Source: Balaenoptera acutorostrata (taxonomy: Eukaryota; Chordata; Mammalia; Artiodactyla; Balaenopteridae). From it: a DNA stretch of 64,000 nt. The notes beneath the pieces are model-generated. The model saw nothing but the letters and a program-made list of their open reading frames with translations, had not been told where the DNA came from and did no database searches. The stretch covers positions 53,264,356 to 53,328,355 of the forward strand of contig NC_080072.1 of the NCBI RefSeq assembly GCF_949987535.1, in the 5' to 3' direction. Positions 42,266-53,949 of this stretch are shown here, in pieces (position 1 is the stretch's first letter; the number at the start of each line of letters is the position of its first letter). The translations under genes were made by a program, and so were the position numbers.

Positions 42266-43085
42266 GACTCAGTTTATTCTAAAAAATTAAGTAGCAGAAA
42301 ATATCCACCAGAAAAAAAGGTCACATTTCAGGTATCTTTTTCTGTTTGTTTTTTTTAAGCCAAGAACCTTTCTCAAAAGTTTCTAGTAGCATTCCTGTCA
42401 TGTCTCCCTGGCCAGACTTTGGGCACATACTCGTTCCTAAGTCATTCACTGGCAAGAGGCAAGGGATTACCATGACTACTTGACAAATTAATTCTTTGAG
42501 TTGTAATGAAAGTTGGCAAACACACAACCACCACAGTGCCCATCACCTCGAGGACACAAATATGAAACAATGAGGGAAGCAGACTGCCTCCAGACCCCTC
42601 TTAGTACGTTTTCTTCATGTCACAGGGACCCTGAAGACTCAAGGGGTCAGAACTGCTGGCCTGGGGAAAAGAGAACAGACATTCCACTAGAGTCCAGAGT
42701 CTGTGGAGCATGCTCTGGAAGAGGATCTAGAGTCTCTAGTTTTAGTAAAAGTACTATACTAATACTAGTTCTAAACTTAAAGGGACTACCTCTCCCCAAC
42801 CCTCAGTTTCCCCTTTAGTAATAAGAGACCACCTAGATAAGTGTTTTCAAACTGGTCTTCAGAGAATTAAGGGTTATGAAAAGGTATCCAGGACCAGAAG
42901 TAAATAGAAGGGGGATACAAAGGAGTAGTGTTTTAAATCCCACTTAAACTAGAATAGCTCTCATTCGATCTCTTTGTATTGAACCTCATGTAATAATTGG
43001 TAGAAAAAGGGTTCTAGAGCTCAAAAAAAAAATTTTTTTTTAATTCACTAAACTAGATGAGCTTCCTTCTAGGTTAACATTCTAT
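42266..43085. other. Unique sequence, no gene seen
   Basis: The 101-codon plus frame at 42513-42818 is Ser/Pro/Arg-rich without motif; an A9T9 palindrome lies at 43024-43042. Confidence 0.45.
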
Positions 43086-43965
43086 TTTTCAATGAAACAG
43101 GTTATTAGCTAAACAATCCCCCATTAATCACTTCACCATATTTCACTAAAGTTATGAATGACCTTCACACTGATAAATCCAATGAACAGTCCTTATTTTT
43201 ATTTGATTTCTCAGCATCATTTAGCACTGTTGTTCATTTCCTCCTAGTTGAAACCCTTGGCTTCTGAACATTACATTCTCCTAATTTTCCTCCCACCTCT
43301 CTATCTGCCCCATCTCTGCCTGCTTTCCAAGGTTATCCTCTTCTGCCCAGTGGTTAAATGTTAAAGACTATACTATTCTCTATTCTTTTCTCACTCTATT
43401 CTCTCTCCCTAGACAATCTAATCCACGTCCATGACTTTACTTACCATATAACTGCCAAACATACAACCAATTTTCCTCTGGCCCTTACCCTTCTCTAAGT
43501 TCCAGGCACATTTATCCGGCTGCCTACTCAACATCATCCCTTGGATGTCTTAAAGTCACCTCAAATTCAACATGTCCAAAACTGAATTCATAATACTCCA
43601 TTCCCAAGCCAGTCCCTTTCCAGTGTCCTCATTTCAGTGAAAGGTACTACCATCTACCTCCTAGTGATTAAGCCAGGCACTGGGAGCCATCCTTATCACT
43701 TCCTTCTCCTTTATCCCCAATATATAATCCATCACACAGTTCTAGCAATTCAACCTACTAAATACATCTCTTACATTTCTCCTCATCTCTGCCTACCATC
43801 CTCCTCATCCAACCTACCATCTGGTCTCTTACATGGACCATATCTGTGCAAGAGCATCCCTGCACTGACTGATACTCCTCTATAATCTTTTCTCTACATC
43901 TCAGTCATAGTGCTATTTTCCAAGTTCAGATCTTGCAATTCTCCCTTGCATAAAACCCTTTAATG

Positions 43966-45557
43966 TGAAGATCTAGACACAGCCATCAGACAAGAAAAAT
44001 AATAAAAGGAATCCAAATTGGAAAGGAAGGAGTAAAACTGTCACTGCCTGCAGATGACATGATACCATACATAGAAAATATCCCAAAGACAGCACCAAAA
44101 AACTACTAGAGCGCATCAACAAATTTGGTAAAGTTGCAGGATACAAAACTAATATACAACAATGAATTATCAGAAAGAGAAATTAAAGTAACAATCCCAT
44201 TTACCTTCACATCAAAAAGAATAAAATACTTATAAATAAATCTCACTAAGGAGGTAAAAGACCTGTACTCAGAAAACTATAAGACACAGATGAAAGAAAC
44301 TGAAGACAACACAAAGAAAGAAACCGTGTTCATGGATTGGAAGAATTAATATTGTTAAAATGACCATACTATCCAAGGCACTCTACAGATTCAATGAAAT
44401 CCCTATCAAAATACCAATGGCATTATTCACAGAACTAGAAAAAATAATTCTAAAATTCATATGGAAACATAAAAGATTCCGAATAGCCAAAGCAATCTTG
44501 GGAAAGAAGAAGAGAGGTGGAAGTATCACACTCTCTAGCTTCAGACTATACTATAAAGCTACAGTCATCAAAACAGTACAGTACTAGTACAAAAAAAGAC
44601 ACATAGCTCAAAGGAACAGAATAGAGAACCCAGAAATAAACCAACACACTATGGTCAACTAATCTATGACAAAGGAGGCAAGAATATACAATGGGGGAAA
44701 GATAGTCTCTTCAATAAGTGGTGCTGGGAAAATTGACAGCTACATGTAAAAGAATAAAATTAGAACATTTTCTCACACTATGTATTTACAAAAATAAACT
44801 CAAAATGTATTAAAGACCTAAATGTAAGGCCAGAGACTCCTAGAAGAAAACATAGGCAGAACACTCTTTGACATAAATTGGAGAAATATTTTTTTGGATC
44901 TGCCTCCTAAGGCAAAGGAAACAAAAGCAAAAAAACCTTAATGTGACCTAATTAAACTTAAAAGCTTTTGCACAGCAAAGGGAACCATCAACAAAATGAA
45001 AAGACAACCTACTGAATGGGAGAAAATATTTGCAAATGATATAAACAATAAGGGGTTAGTATCCAAAATATATAAACAGCTGATAACAATTCAATATCAG
45101 AAAAAAAACCTGACTTAAAAATGGGCAAAAGAACTGAACAGACATGAAAAGATGCTCAGCATCGCTAATCATTAGAGAAATGCAATCAAAACCACAGTGA
45201 GATATCACCTCACATCTATCAGAATAGCTATCATAAAAAGACCACAAACAACAAACGTTGGCAAGGATGTGGAGAAAGGGGAACGCTTGTACACTGTTCG
45301 TGGGAATGTAAATTGGTGCAGCCACTGTGGAAAACAGTATGGAGGTTCCTCCAAAAACTAAAAATAGAAGTACCATGTGATCCAGCAATTCCACTCCTGG
45401 GTATATATCTGAAAAAAACAGAAACACTAATTTGATAAGATTCATGCACTCCAACGTTCACAGCAGCATTATCTACAACTGCCAAAATATGAAAGCAACC
45501 TAAGTGTCCATCAATAGAGGAATGGATAAAGAAGATGTGAGATAGATATATATATAG

Positions 45558-45608
<51 letters not shown>

Positions 45609-45962
45609 GGAATACTACTCAGCCATAAAAAAGAATTATGCCATTTGCAGCAACATGGATGGATGTGAAAGGCATTATGCTTAGTGAAATAAGTCAGATG
45701 GAGAAAGACAAATACTGAATGTTATCACTTATATGTGGGATCTAAAAAATAAAACAAACAAATGAATATAACAAAACAGAAACAGACTCACAGATATAGA
45801 GAACAAACTAGTGGTTACCAGTGGGGAGACAGAAACGGGGAGGGGTAAGATAAGAGTAGGGGATTAAGAGGTACAAACTACTATGTATAAAATAAATAAG
45901 CTACAAGGATGTATTGTACAGCACATAGAATATAGCCAATATTTTATAATAACTTTTTTTAA
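43966..45962 (+). mobile_element. L1, 5'-truncated, moderately diverged
   Basis: TSD aaaaccctttaatg at 43952-43965 and 45963-45976. ORF2 starts at the RT palm (cagatgacatgata at 44051) and is broken by several stops and shifts. The 3' UTR ('gaacaaactagtggttaccagtgggg ... tgtacagcacatagaatatagcc') is of a type common in artiodactyls and cetaceans, older than the 19158 copy. A microsatellite sits inside. Confidence 0.9.
45541..45606. repeat. (TA)n(CA)n microsatellite inside L1
   Basis: 'gatagatatatatatagatata' then about 20 CA units. It replaces the usual ATATATACA stretch before 'atggaata' of L1. Confidence 0.9.
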
Positions 45963-46013
45963 AAAACCCTTTAATGGCTTCCACTTATTCTTAGTATAAA
46001 GAAAAACATCAGG

Positions 46014-46154
46014 GACTTCCCTGGCGGTCCAGTGGTTAAGATGCTGCACTTCCACTGCAGGAGGCATGGGTTCAATCCCTGGTCAGGGAACTAAGATGCT
46101 GCATGCTGCGTGGCGCAGCCAAAACCAAAAACCAAACAAACACAAAAAAACAAA
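46014..46154 (+). mobile_element. CHR-type SINE, short form
   Basis: Approximate TSD gaaaa-c-tcagg at 46001-46013 and 46155-46167. Head, B-box area and CAAAA-rich tail. Confidence 0.87.
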
Positions 46155-46480
46155 GAAAACCGTCAGGTCCTGTATGTTTTTTATTTATGTCCCCCCTCTA
46201 GCTCTATACTTTGTAGATAGGCAATCCTTATTTTCTCAAATACACCAAGCTCTTTTCTGTCACAGAGGCTTTATATATGCTGTTCCCTTTACCTAGAAGA
46301 CTCTACTCACCATCCCCACCTTGTCTTTTCCTAAAAAACTCATCCTTCAGACTTCACATCCAATATCACTTCCTTAGAGAAGCCTTCACAGAACTTCCAG
46401 ACTAGGTCAGATTACCATATGATATTTACCCAGAGCAACACGAAGCACTAATTGGTAGTACTTACCTCAGTTATAATTTT

Positions 46481-46758
46481 TTTTTTTTTTTTTTTTGACT
46501 GTGTTGGGTCTTCGTTTCTGTGCGAGGGCTTTCTCTAGTTGCGGCGAGCGGGGGCCACTCTTCATCGCGGTGCGAGGGCCTCTCACTATCGCGGCCTCTC
46601 CCGTTGTGGAGCACAGGCTCCAGACGCGCAGGCTCAGTAGTTGTGGCTCACGGGCCTAGTTGCTCCGCGGCATGTGGGATCTTCCCAGACCAGGGCTCGA
46701 ACCCGTGTCCCCTGCATTAGCAGGCAGATTCTCAACCACTGCGCCACCAGGGAAGCCC
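46481..46758 (-). mobile_element. CHR SINE, deleted-core type
   Basis: Perfect TSD cagttataatttt at 46468-46480 and 46759-46771. Pure poly-T tail without TTTA units. Confidence 0.94.
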
Positions 46759-46890
46759 CAGTTATAATTTTATACATTGTGTGTGTATGATCATTTGATC
46801 AATGTCTCATCCACTAGACTGTAAGCTCCATAAGTTTATGGGAACTATAATCTATTTTTGCTCACCACAGTATCTGTACTGCACAATGTT

Positions 46891-47165
46891 ATACAATCTG
46901 AGCCAAGATTGGAGCCCAGATCTATCTGATTACAAAATTCAAGGTATTTCCAGTATATGCCACTGAGGATAGTGAACCACTAAGATTATTAGATTAAGCA
47001 GTTTTAACTAAAAACTAAGAAGGGGGATGAACTTGATGCTTCATGAATGTCTGTAAATCTCCAAGACTCCAAAAAGTGGATTTTCCACATTATTAAAGAA
47101 GGTGGATTCTTCTTTCAAAACGTGATTCACAGGGGAGGCTGGAAAAGTGAAGACCTTAAAATTGA
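46891..47165. other. Unique sequence with a weak reverse MIR
   Basis: 46895-46980 resembles a reverse MIR end (ggagcccagatctatctgatt). The rest is unassigned. Confidence 0.4.
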
Positions 47166-47286
47166 GTTATTACTGAAAAGACATCCCATGTTCACGGACT
47201 GGAAGACTTAACACTGTTAAGATGTCAATATTACCCAAAGAGATTTACAAATTCAATGCAATCTCTATCAAAATTCCAAAAGCCTT

Positions 47287-47440
47287 GGGACTTCCCTGGC
47301 AATCCAGTGGTTAAGACTCCATGCTTCCAATGCAGGGGACGTGGGTTCCATCCCTGGTCAGGGAACTATAAGATCCCACATGCTGTGCAGCGTGGCCAAA
47401 AATTTTTTTTTAATTATTAAAAAAAAAAAAAATTAAAAAC
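47287..47440 (+). mobile_element. CHR-type SINE, short form
   Basis: TSD aaaatt-caa-agcctt at 47270-47286 and 47441-47457 (two mismatches). Head, B-box area and long T/A-rich tail. Confidence 0.87.
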
Positions 47441-48030
47441 AAAATTTCAACAGCCTTTTTTTGTAGAAATGGAAGAGCCAATGCTCAAATTCATAAGGAA
47501 TTACAAGGAGCTCCAAATAGCCAAAACAATCTTGAAAAGGAAGAAGAAAGTTGGAGAACTCTAAGTCTCAATTTCAAAATTGACTATAAAACTACAGTAA
47601 GCAAAACAGCATGGTACTGGTGTAAGGGGAAACATATAGATCAATGGAATAGAATTGAGTCCAGAAGTAAACCCATACATCTATGGCCACCTGATTTTTG
47701 GCAAGCGTGTCAAGATCAATCAATGGGGAAAGACTAGTGTCTTCAATAAATGGTGCCAGGACAACTGCATATTTACATGCAAATGAATAAAGCTAGACCC
47801 TTACCTCATACCATATATAAAAATTAATTCAAAATAGATCAGTGACCTAATATAAGAGTCAAAACCATAAAACTCTTAGAAGAAAACACAGGGGTAAATC
47901 TTCATGACCCTAGATTTGGCAATGGATCTTAGATATGACACCAAAAGCATGAGCAACAAAAGAAATGGATAAACTGGACTTCATTAAATTTAAAAACTTT
48001 TGTGCAAAAAAGGATACGATCAAGAAAGTG

Positions 48031-48362
48031 GGGGGCTTCCCTGGTGGCGCAGTGGTTGAGAGTCTGCCTGCCAATGCAGGGGACACGGGTTCGAGCCCTG
48101 GTCTGGGAGGATCCCACATGCCGCGGAGCAACTGGGCCCATGAGCCACAACTGCTGAGCCTGCGCGTCTGGAGCCTGTGCTCTGCAACAAGAGAGGCCGC
48201 GATGGTGAGAGGCCCACGCACCGTGATGAAGAGTGGCCCCCGCTTGCCGCAACTAGAGAAGGCCCCTGCTTGCCGCAACTAGAGAAAGCCCTTGCACAGA
48301 AACGAAGACCCAACACAGCCATAGATAAATAAATAAATAAATAAAATTAAAAAAAAAAAAAA
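48031..48362 (+). mobile_element. CHR SINE, deleted-core type with internal duplication
   Basis: TSD aagaaagtg at 48022-48030 and 48363-48371. The unit 'gcttgccgcaactagagaa' occurs twice, 26 bp apart (48242 and 48268). Confidence 0.93.
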
Positions 48363-48595
48363 AAGAAAGTGAAATGACAACCTACAGAATGGGAGAAAAT
48401 ATTTGGAAATCATATATCTGACAAAGATCTGGTATCCAGAATATATAAAGAATGTTTACAATTCAACAACCAAAATGCAAACAACCCAATTTAAAAATGG
48501 ATTAAGAACTTGAATAGTTATTTCTCTAAAGATATATAAATGGCCAACAAGCACATGAAAAGATGCTTAACATCATTAGTCAATAAGAAAATGCA

Positions 48596-48731
48596 GGACT
48601 TCCCTGGCAGTCCAGTGGTTAAGACTCCATGCTTCCACTGTACAGGGCACAGATTCGATCCCTGGTTGGGGAACTAAGATCCTGCATGCCGCATAGCCCA
48701 GCCAAAAAAAAAGAAAAAAGGAAAAAAACCT
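48596..48731 (+). mobile_element. CHR-type SINE, short form
   Basis: TSD aataagaaaa--ca at 48582-48595 and 48732-48745. Head gacttccctggcagtccag and A-rich tail. Confidence 0.87.
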
Positions 48732-49495
48732 AATAAGAAAAAACAAATTAAAACCATGAGATACCACGTCACACCCACTAAAATGGTCATTAAAAAAAAA
48801 AAAGGAGAATATAACATGTGTTGGCAAGGATGTGGAAAAATCTGAACCCTCATACATTGCTGGTGGGAATGTTAAATGGTGCAACTGTTACGAAAAATAG
48901 TTTGGCAGCTCAACAACTTAAGCAATTATTGTATGACCCAGCAATTCTACTCCTAGATATAGACCCCAAAGAATTGAAAATAGGTACTCAAACAATACAT
49001 GTACCCACATGTTCACAGCAGTACTACTCACAGTAATCAAAAGGTAGAACCAACCTAAATGTCCATCAATGGGAGAATGGATAAACAAAATGTGACATAT
49101 CCATTCAGTGTAACATTATTCAACTATAAAAAGGAATGAAGCACTGATACATGCTACAATGTGGATGAACCTCAAAAACACTATCTTAAGTGAAAGAAGC
49201 CAGACACAAAAGGCCACATATGGTATGATTTCATTTACATGAAGTATCCAGAATAGGTAAATCCACTGAGACAGAATTGGACTGGTGGTTGCCAGCGGCT
49301 GGGGGAAGGGAAGGATGGGGAATGACTACTTAATGGGTACAGGATTTCTGTTTGAGGTGATGAAAATGTTTTGGAACTAGACAGATATAGTTGTCAACAT
49401 TGTGAATGTACTAAACGCCACTGGATTGTTCACTTTAAAATGGTGAATTTCATGTTATGTGAATTTCACTTCAGTCAGTCAATAAGAGAACCCTC

Positions 49496-49838
49496 CCCTT
49501 ACAAACACATCCCCAAAACTGAGTTATTGCCTTTTCTTCCCATGGCCAAATTATAGCAACAGACAGAAGGCATTTCTTGATTCTCATCAGGAAAGAAAAC
49601 AAGATCTCTAGGGAGCTGCCGCAAATGAGAATATAAACAAAATTCTCAATTGCACTACACTAACATTAAGTAAGTCCAGGTGGCTGTATCCATAGAATTA
49701 GTCTCACTCAGGAAAGCCCAGCGGAGGCACTTTTGCTAATACTCCTGTTGCTGGGATCCAGGATACAGGTAGAGACAAAGAGAAAACTAAAATACTGGAA
49801 AAAGTTCTAAATAGCCTTGTAGGCCTACATTTTTTTAA
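49496..49838. other. Unique sequence, no gene seen
   Basis: No named element. Confidence 0.4.
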
Positions 49839-49852
49839 AAATGTAAAGCATT

Positions 49853-49959
49853 GGGAATTCCCTGGCTGTCCAGTGGTTAGGACTCCAAGCTTCCACTGCA
49901 GGGGGCCTGGGTTCAATCCCTGGATCCTGCAAGCTGCGACGCATGGCCAAAAAAAAAAG
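49853..49959 (+). mobile_element. CHR-type SINE, short form with internal deletion
   Basis: Head gggaattccctggctgtccag. About 14 bp after 'caatccctgg' (the usual tcggggaactaag) are missing. A tail at 49949-49958. Confidence 0.87.
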
Positions 49960-50064
49960 TAAAGTACATTAAAAAAAAAAAAATTAAGTGCAATGGGAAC
50001 AACAAATCTGAAAAGCTAGTCTTAAGGCTATCAACCCACCATGTGCTAAAGACAAATGTATCTT

Positions 50065-50998
50065 TAATCAAAGAAAAACTGAAAGAAGTACTGCATATCT
50101 ATTAAAATAGCTGAAATAAAACACAATGATAATACTAAATGCTGGCAAGGATGCAGAGAAACTGGGTTTCTCATACACTGCTGGTGGGAATGTAAAATTG
50201 CACAGCCACCCTAGAAAACAGTTTGGCAGTTTCTTATAAAACAAAACATGCACTTACTATACAACCCAGCAATCGCACTCTTCGGCATTTATCCCAGAGA
50301 AATAAAAACACAAAAGCCTGTATACAAATGCTCATAGCAGCTTTATTTGTAATAGCAAAAGCCTGGAAACAACCCAAATGTCCTTCAACAGGTGAATGGT
50401 TAAATAAAAGCCGGTACATCCATACAATGGAATTCTATTCAGCAAAAAAGGACAATATAATATGATACACAAAACAATCTAGGTGACTCTCAAGGGCATT
50501 ATGATTACTGATATCAATCTCATAAGGTTATACACTATATGATTCCATTTATATATCATTCTCAAAATTACAAAACTAGTTTACAGATGAAGAACACATT
50601 AGTGGTTGCCAGAGGACAGCAATAGGAATAGGCTGGGGGAGAGAAGGAGGTTTGTGCGCAAATATAAAGGGGGCAGTACGAGGAGTTCCTTTGCGGTGAT
50701 AGAACAGCTCTGTATCTTGACTGCGGCAGCTGTTACACAAGTCTATACATGAGATAGACCTATACACACACACACAAACACACAAAGCAATGCATGTAAA
50801 AAAAATGGTAAAATGAATGAATGAGGTCTGTAGTCTAGTAAATATATTGCATCAATGTCAATTACCTGGTTTTGACATTCTCTTCATTATATAAGATGTC
50901 ACCACCGGGGAAAGTTGGAAGGTTACACAGGACTCTATGTCTAGTTTTGTAACTTCCGGCTAGTCTACATTTATTTCAAAATAAAAAGTTTTTTGTTT
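50065..50998 (+). mobile_element. Old L1 3' end
   Basis: 'gctggcaaggatgcagagaaactgg ... acaacccagcaatcgcactc ... ggtgaatggttaaataaaag' then 3' UTR 'gaacagctctgtatcttgactgc ... ggggaaagttggaagg ... tcaaaataaaaag'. A short (CA)n run lies at 50763-50786. Confidence 0.8.
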
Positions 50999-51045
50999 TT
51001 TGTGTTTTTTTTTTTAAGTAATACAATTCAACAAACATTTACTGA

Positions 51046-51390
51046 GCTTCCCTGGTGGCGCAGTGGTTAAGAATCCGCTTGCCAATGCAGGGGACTGGGG
51101 TTTGAGCCCTGGTCCGGGAAGATCCCACATGCCACGGAGCAACTAAGCCCGTGCGCCACAACTACTGAACCTGCGCTCTAGAGCCCGTGAGCCACAACTA
51201 CTGAGCCTGCGTGCCACAACTACTGAAGCCCGTGCGCCTAGAGCCCGTGCTCTGCAACAAGAGAAGCCACTGCAATGAAAGGCCAGCGCACTGCAACCAA
51301 GAGTAGCCCCCGCTCACCACTATTAGAGAAAGCCCGTGCACAGCAATGAAGACCCACCCAATGCAGCCAAAAATTAAAATTAAAAAAAAA
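51046..51390 (+). mobile_element. CHR SINE, full-core type
   Basis: TSD atttactga at 51037-51045 and 51391-51399. Full core, slightly diverged; AAATT/A tail. Confidence 0.92.
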
Positions 51391-51399
51391 ATTTACTGA

Positions 51400-52035
51400 A
51401 TATCTACAATATGTCAGGTACTAAGTAAAGACATTCTGTAATGTAATGTAATTCATCAAAAAACTTATCTAGTATGATGTTGTCTAAAACCAAATTTTTT
51501 TCAATTTTGATATCCCTGGTTTATCCACTTTAAAATTAAGGTACTTTTTGCTGAGACTAATCTATTGATTTTCTTTAATATGGAAACTTCCTAACCTTAA
51601 TTTATTATTAACATACTTAAGAAGTATGTTATTACCTCTACATGCCAAAGCACTTTTTTTTACACCATTAACAAATATATCAGGAGCTCACAAATGTATC
51701 ACCAGCTCTCCTTTTTCCAGTGAGAAGGGCCTGAAACGTGCAAAAAACATGTAAGCTGGGGAAAAAGTCATTTCAGGAAAAAAAAAAAAGAAAGAAGAGC
51801 AAGCATGTTTGAACATATAGGAGGTAAAGTAGCTTCTTTGAGTATATCCATCTTGGGAAACGGGGGTAAACCAGACCACAAAGGAGGGCCTTGGCAGAAG
51901 ATGCAACTGGTATAGAGAAATGAGGAGCCTCTGAGTCCTGAAAAGGGGGAAGAGGTTGAAACCTATCCTGCAACAGGAGTGTCTGAATACCTATGTGTTT
52001 GGATGGCCTGGGCTCCTACACGAAGTCCCCATTCC
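51400..52035. other. Unique sequence, no gene seen
   Basis: Poly(A) run at 51778-51790. No exon supported. Confidence 0.4.
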
Positions 52036-52195
52036 AGCCAGACACGTCTACCTGCTGGACTCCCAACATACCCACTGCTCTGCTGAGAAGTCTTTCCTGG
52101 TTACCCCAGCCAAAAGTGGCCTCCCCCTCCTCGGAGCTCCTATAATCACAGAAGTGCAGATTAATCCCACCTCTGGGAACTTACCCTATACTACT
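52036..52195 (+). repeat. L2 LINE fragment
   Basis: 'gagaagtctttcctggttaccccagccaaaagtggcctccccctcctc ... ctcctataatcaca' is L2-like. Confidence 0.5.
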
Positions 52196-52213
52196 TTAAA
52201 CTATAGCTTGCAC

Positions 52214-52279
52214 GTTTATATATATATATATAAACACATATTATATATACATATACACATATACATAAACATATATAAA

Positions 52280-52318
<39 letters not shown>
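52214..52318. repeat. (TA)n/(TG)n microsatellite
   Basis: Alternating AT runs, 'acatatacac' variants, about eight GT units and about ten TA units, leading into poly-T. Confidence 0.92.
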
Positions 52319-52335
<17 letters not shown>

Positions 52336-52450
52336 TTTTTGGTCCGCTCTGTGCAGCTTGAGGGATCTTAGTTCCCCAACCAGGGATTGAACCCGGGCCC
52401 ACAGCAATGAAAGCGCCGAGTCCTAACCACTGGACCTCCAGGGAACTCCC
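52319..52450 (-). mobile_element. CHR-type SINE, short form
   Basis: A poly-T tail at 52319-52340; the head on the minus strand ends at 52450 (gggagttccctggaggtccag). The microsatellite borders its tail. Confidence 0.88.
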
Positions 52451-52829
52451 TTGTTTTCTCCTTTTAAAAGTCATCCTTCTCTCCTAGGTTTCTAGGAAAT
52501 TCAGAAGTAAATTTGTAGCTCACCTACAGCAAGTAGAGAGTCATATATTATTCCATTTTCATTAGTACTGAATAACTTTCTTTTTTATATTATTTTATTA
52601 AGTTACTATTGTAAACTATCCTAAATTCTTTGTCGAATGAATACACCAAAGACCACACCAATCTGGTAATAATATATCCCTAATAAGGATATTAAAATTA
52701 TGGCATATAAGACCGGATATGGCAGAGCCATACACTTAAAAGAAAAATCCATAAACCAAGGTCTTTATCAGGCCTCCTCCCATTACTGAAATGACTTTAT
52801 TTTCATATCCATATAATTTAACCAAGGGG
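52451..52829. other. Unique AT-rich sequence
   Basis: No element recognised. Confidence 0.4.
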
Positions 52830-52843
52830 GAAAAAGTGACACT

Positions 52844-52969
52844 TTCACTAATATGTATAAAGTAGATAACTGATGAGAATCTGCCATATAGCACAGGGAA
52901 CTCCACTTTGCTGTACAGTAGAAACTAACACAACATTGTAAAACAACTAGGCCCCAATTAAAAAAAAAA
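52844..52969 (+). mobile_element. L1 3' stub, ~126 bp
   Basis: TSD aaaagtgacactt at 52831-52843 and 52970-52982. The insert 'tgtataaagtagataactgatgagaatctgccatatagcacagggaactccac ... gtaaaacaactaggccccaatt' plus A tail is the extreme L1 3' end. Confidence 0.88.
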
Positions 52970-53110
52970 AAAAGTGACACTTCACTCACTTTGGACAATA
53001 AAAATACTTTTTTTATGATAATTTAAGTATCCTCTTCTCTTTTGTGATTCTTGCTTTGAGGTTCAATGCTGCAATCCTGGGAAGGACTATGATTCAAAAC
53101 ACTAAAGGGG

Positions 53111-53474
53111 GGCTTCCCTGGTGGCGCAGTGGTTGAGAATCTGCCTGCCAATGCAGGGGACACGGGTTCGAGCCCTGGTCTGGGAAGATCCCACATGCCA
53201 CGGAGCAACTGGGCCCATGAGCCACAACTACTGAGCCTGCGCGTCTGGAGCCTGTGCTCCACATCGAGAGGCCGTGATAGAGGCCTGTGCACCGCGATGA
53301 AGAGTGGCCCCCGCTTGCCGCAACTAGAGAAAGCCCTCGCACAGAAACAAAGACCCAACACAGCCAAAAATAAATATTAAAAATATAAAAATATAAATTA
53401 AAAAAATTAAATTAAAAAAAAAAAGACCTGAAGAAGAAATACATGGCGAATATCCTTCTTCTCAAAAAAAAAAA
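53111..53474 (+). mobile_element. CHR SINE, deleted-core type, with extra 3' sequence
   Basis: TSD aaaac-actaaagggg around 53097-53110 and 53475-53490. After the SINE A-rich tail, 39 bp of non-SINE sequence (53425-53463) and a second A15 run precede the TSD. The core has two small deletions near 'ccacatcgagaggccg'. Confidence 0.9.
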
Positions 53475-53490
53475 AAAACCACTAAAGGGG

Positions 53491-53645
53491 AATATTTACA
53501 GCTGTATGACCTCTATTCACCTCTCTGACCCTCATCACAAATGCGGATAGTAATACTTACCCTGAAGGGGTCTTTTGGAGATTACATAAGGCAATATATG
53601 CAAGTCATCTAGCAGGTCCTCAATAAATAGCATCATATGATTCAG
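53491..53645 (+). repeat. MIR SINE fossil
   Basis: 'agctgtatgacctctattcacctctctgaccctcatc ... ggagattacataaggcaatatatgcaag'. Confidence 0.65.
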
Positions 53646-53777
53646 ACCCTGGTCTACCATTTAAATGGCTTGCTTCAAGGTGACAGTATTTTCGGTCATA
53701 GAATGAAGTCTATAATGCTGAACTTTTTCCATCTGATGTCTTGCTTAATCTGGTTTCTGACTTTAAAGCTCATTAAA

Positions 53778-53920
53778 GGGACTTCCCTGGCAGTCCAGTG
53801 GTTAAGACTCTGCGTTCCTAAGGCAGAGGGCACAAGTTCGATCCCTGGTCAAGGAACTAAGATCCCACATGCTGTGTGACGCGGCCAATAAATAAATAAA
53901 TTGTATTTATGAAAAAAAAA
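53778..53920 (+). mobile_element. CHR-type SINE, short form
   Basis: Perfect TSD aaagctcattaaa at 53765-53777 and 53921-53933. Head, B-box area, AAAT then A12 tail. Confidence 0.92.
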
Positions 53921-53949
53921 AAAGCTCATTAAAAACTAAAGGTTTCAGG

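Larger units (their letters stand above)
43086..46890 (+). repeat. Long L2 LINE (RT region to 3' end), interrupted three times
   Basis: L2 pieces read in order at 43086-43951, 45963-46013, 46155-46480 and 46772-46890: 'ttagcactgttgttcatttcctcc', 'caacatgtccaaaactgaattc' (the NMSKTEF block of the L2/CR1 RT tail), 'ttatatatgctgttcccttta', 'ctccttagagaagccttc'-type text, then 'ccactagactgtaagctcc'. Insertions are the L1 at 43966 and SINEs at 46014 and 46481. Confidence 0.8.
47166..49495 (+). mobile_element. Old L1 (ORF2 to 3' end), interrupted by three SINEs
   Basis: 'cccatgttcacggactggaagactt ... caatgcaatctctatcaaaattcc' continues after each SINE through 'tggatgaacctcaaaaacac ... actggattgttcactttaaaatggtgaatttcatg'. 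Many stops are present. SINEs lie at 47287, 48031 and 48596. Confidence 0.85.

Noticed and set aside
44360..44587. 75-codon frame as a host gene
   Set aside because: It is ORF2 sequence of the diverged L1 at 43966-45962.
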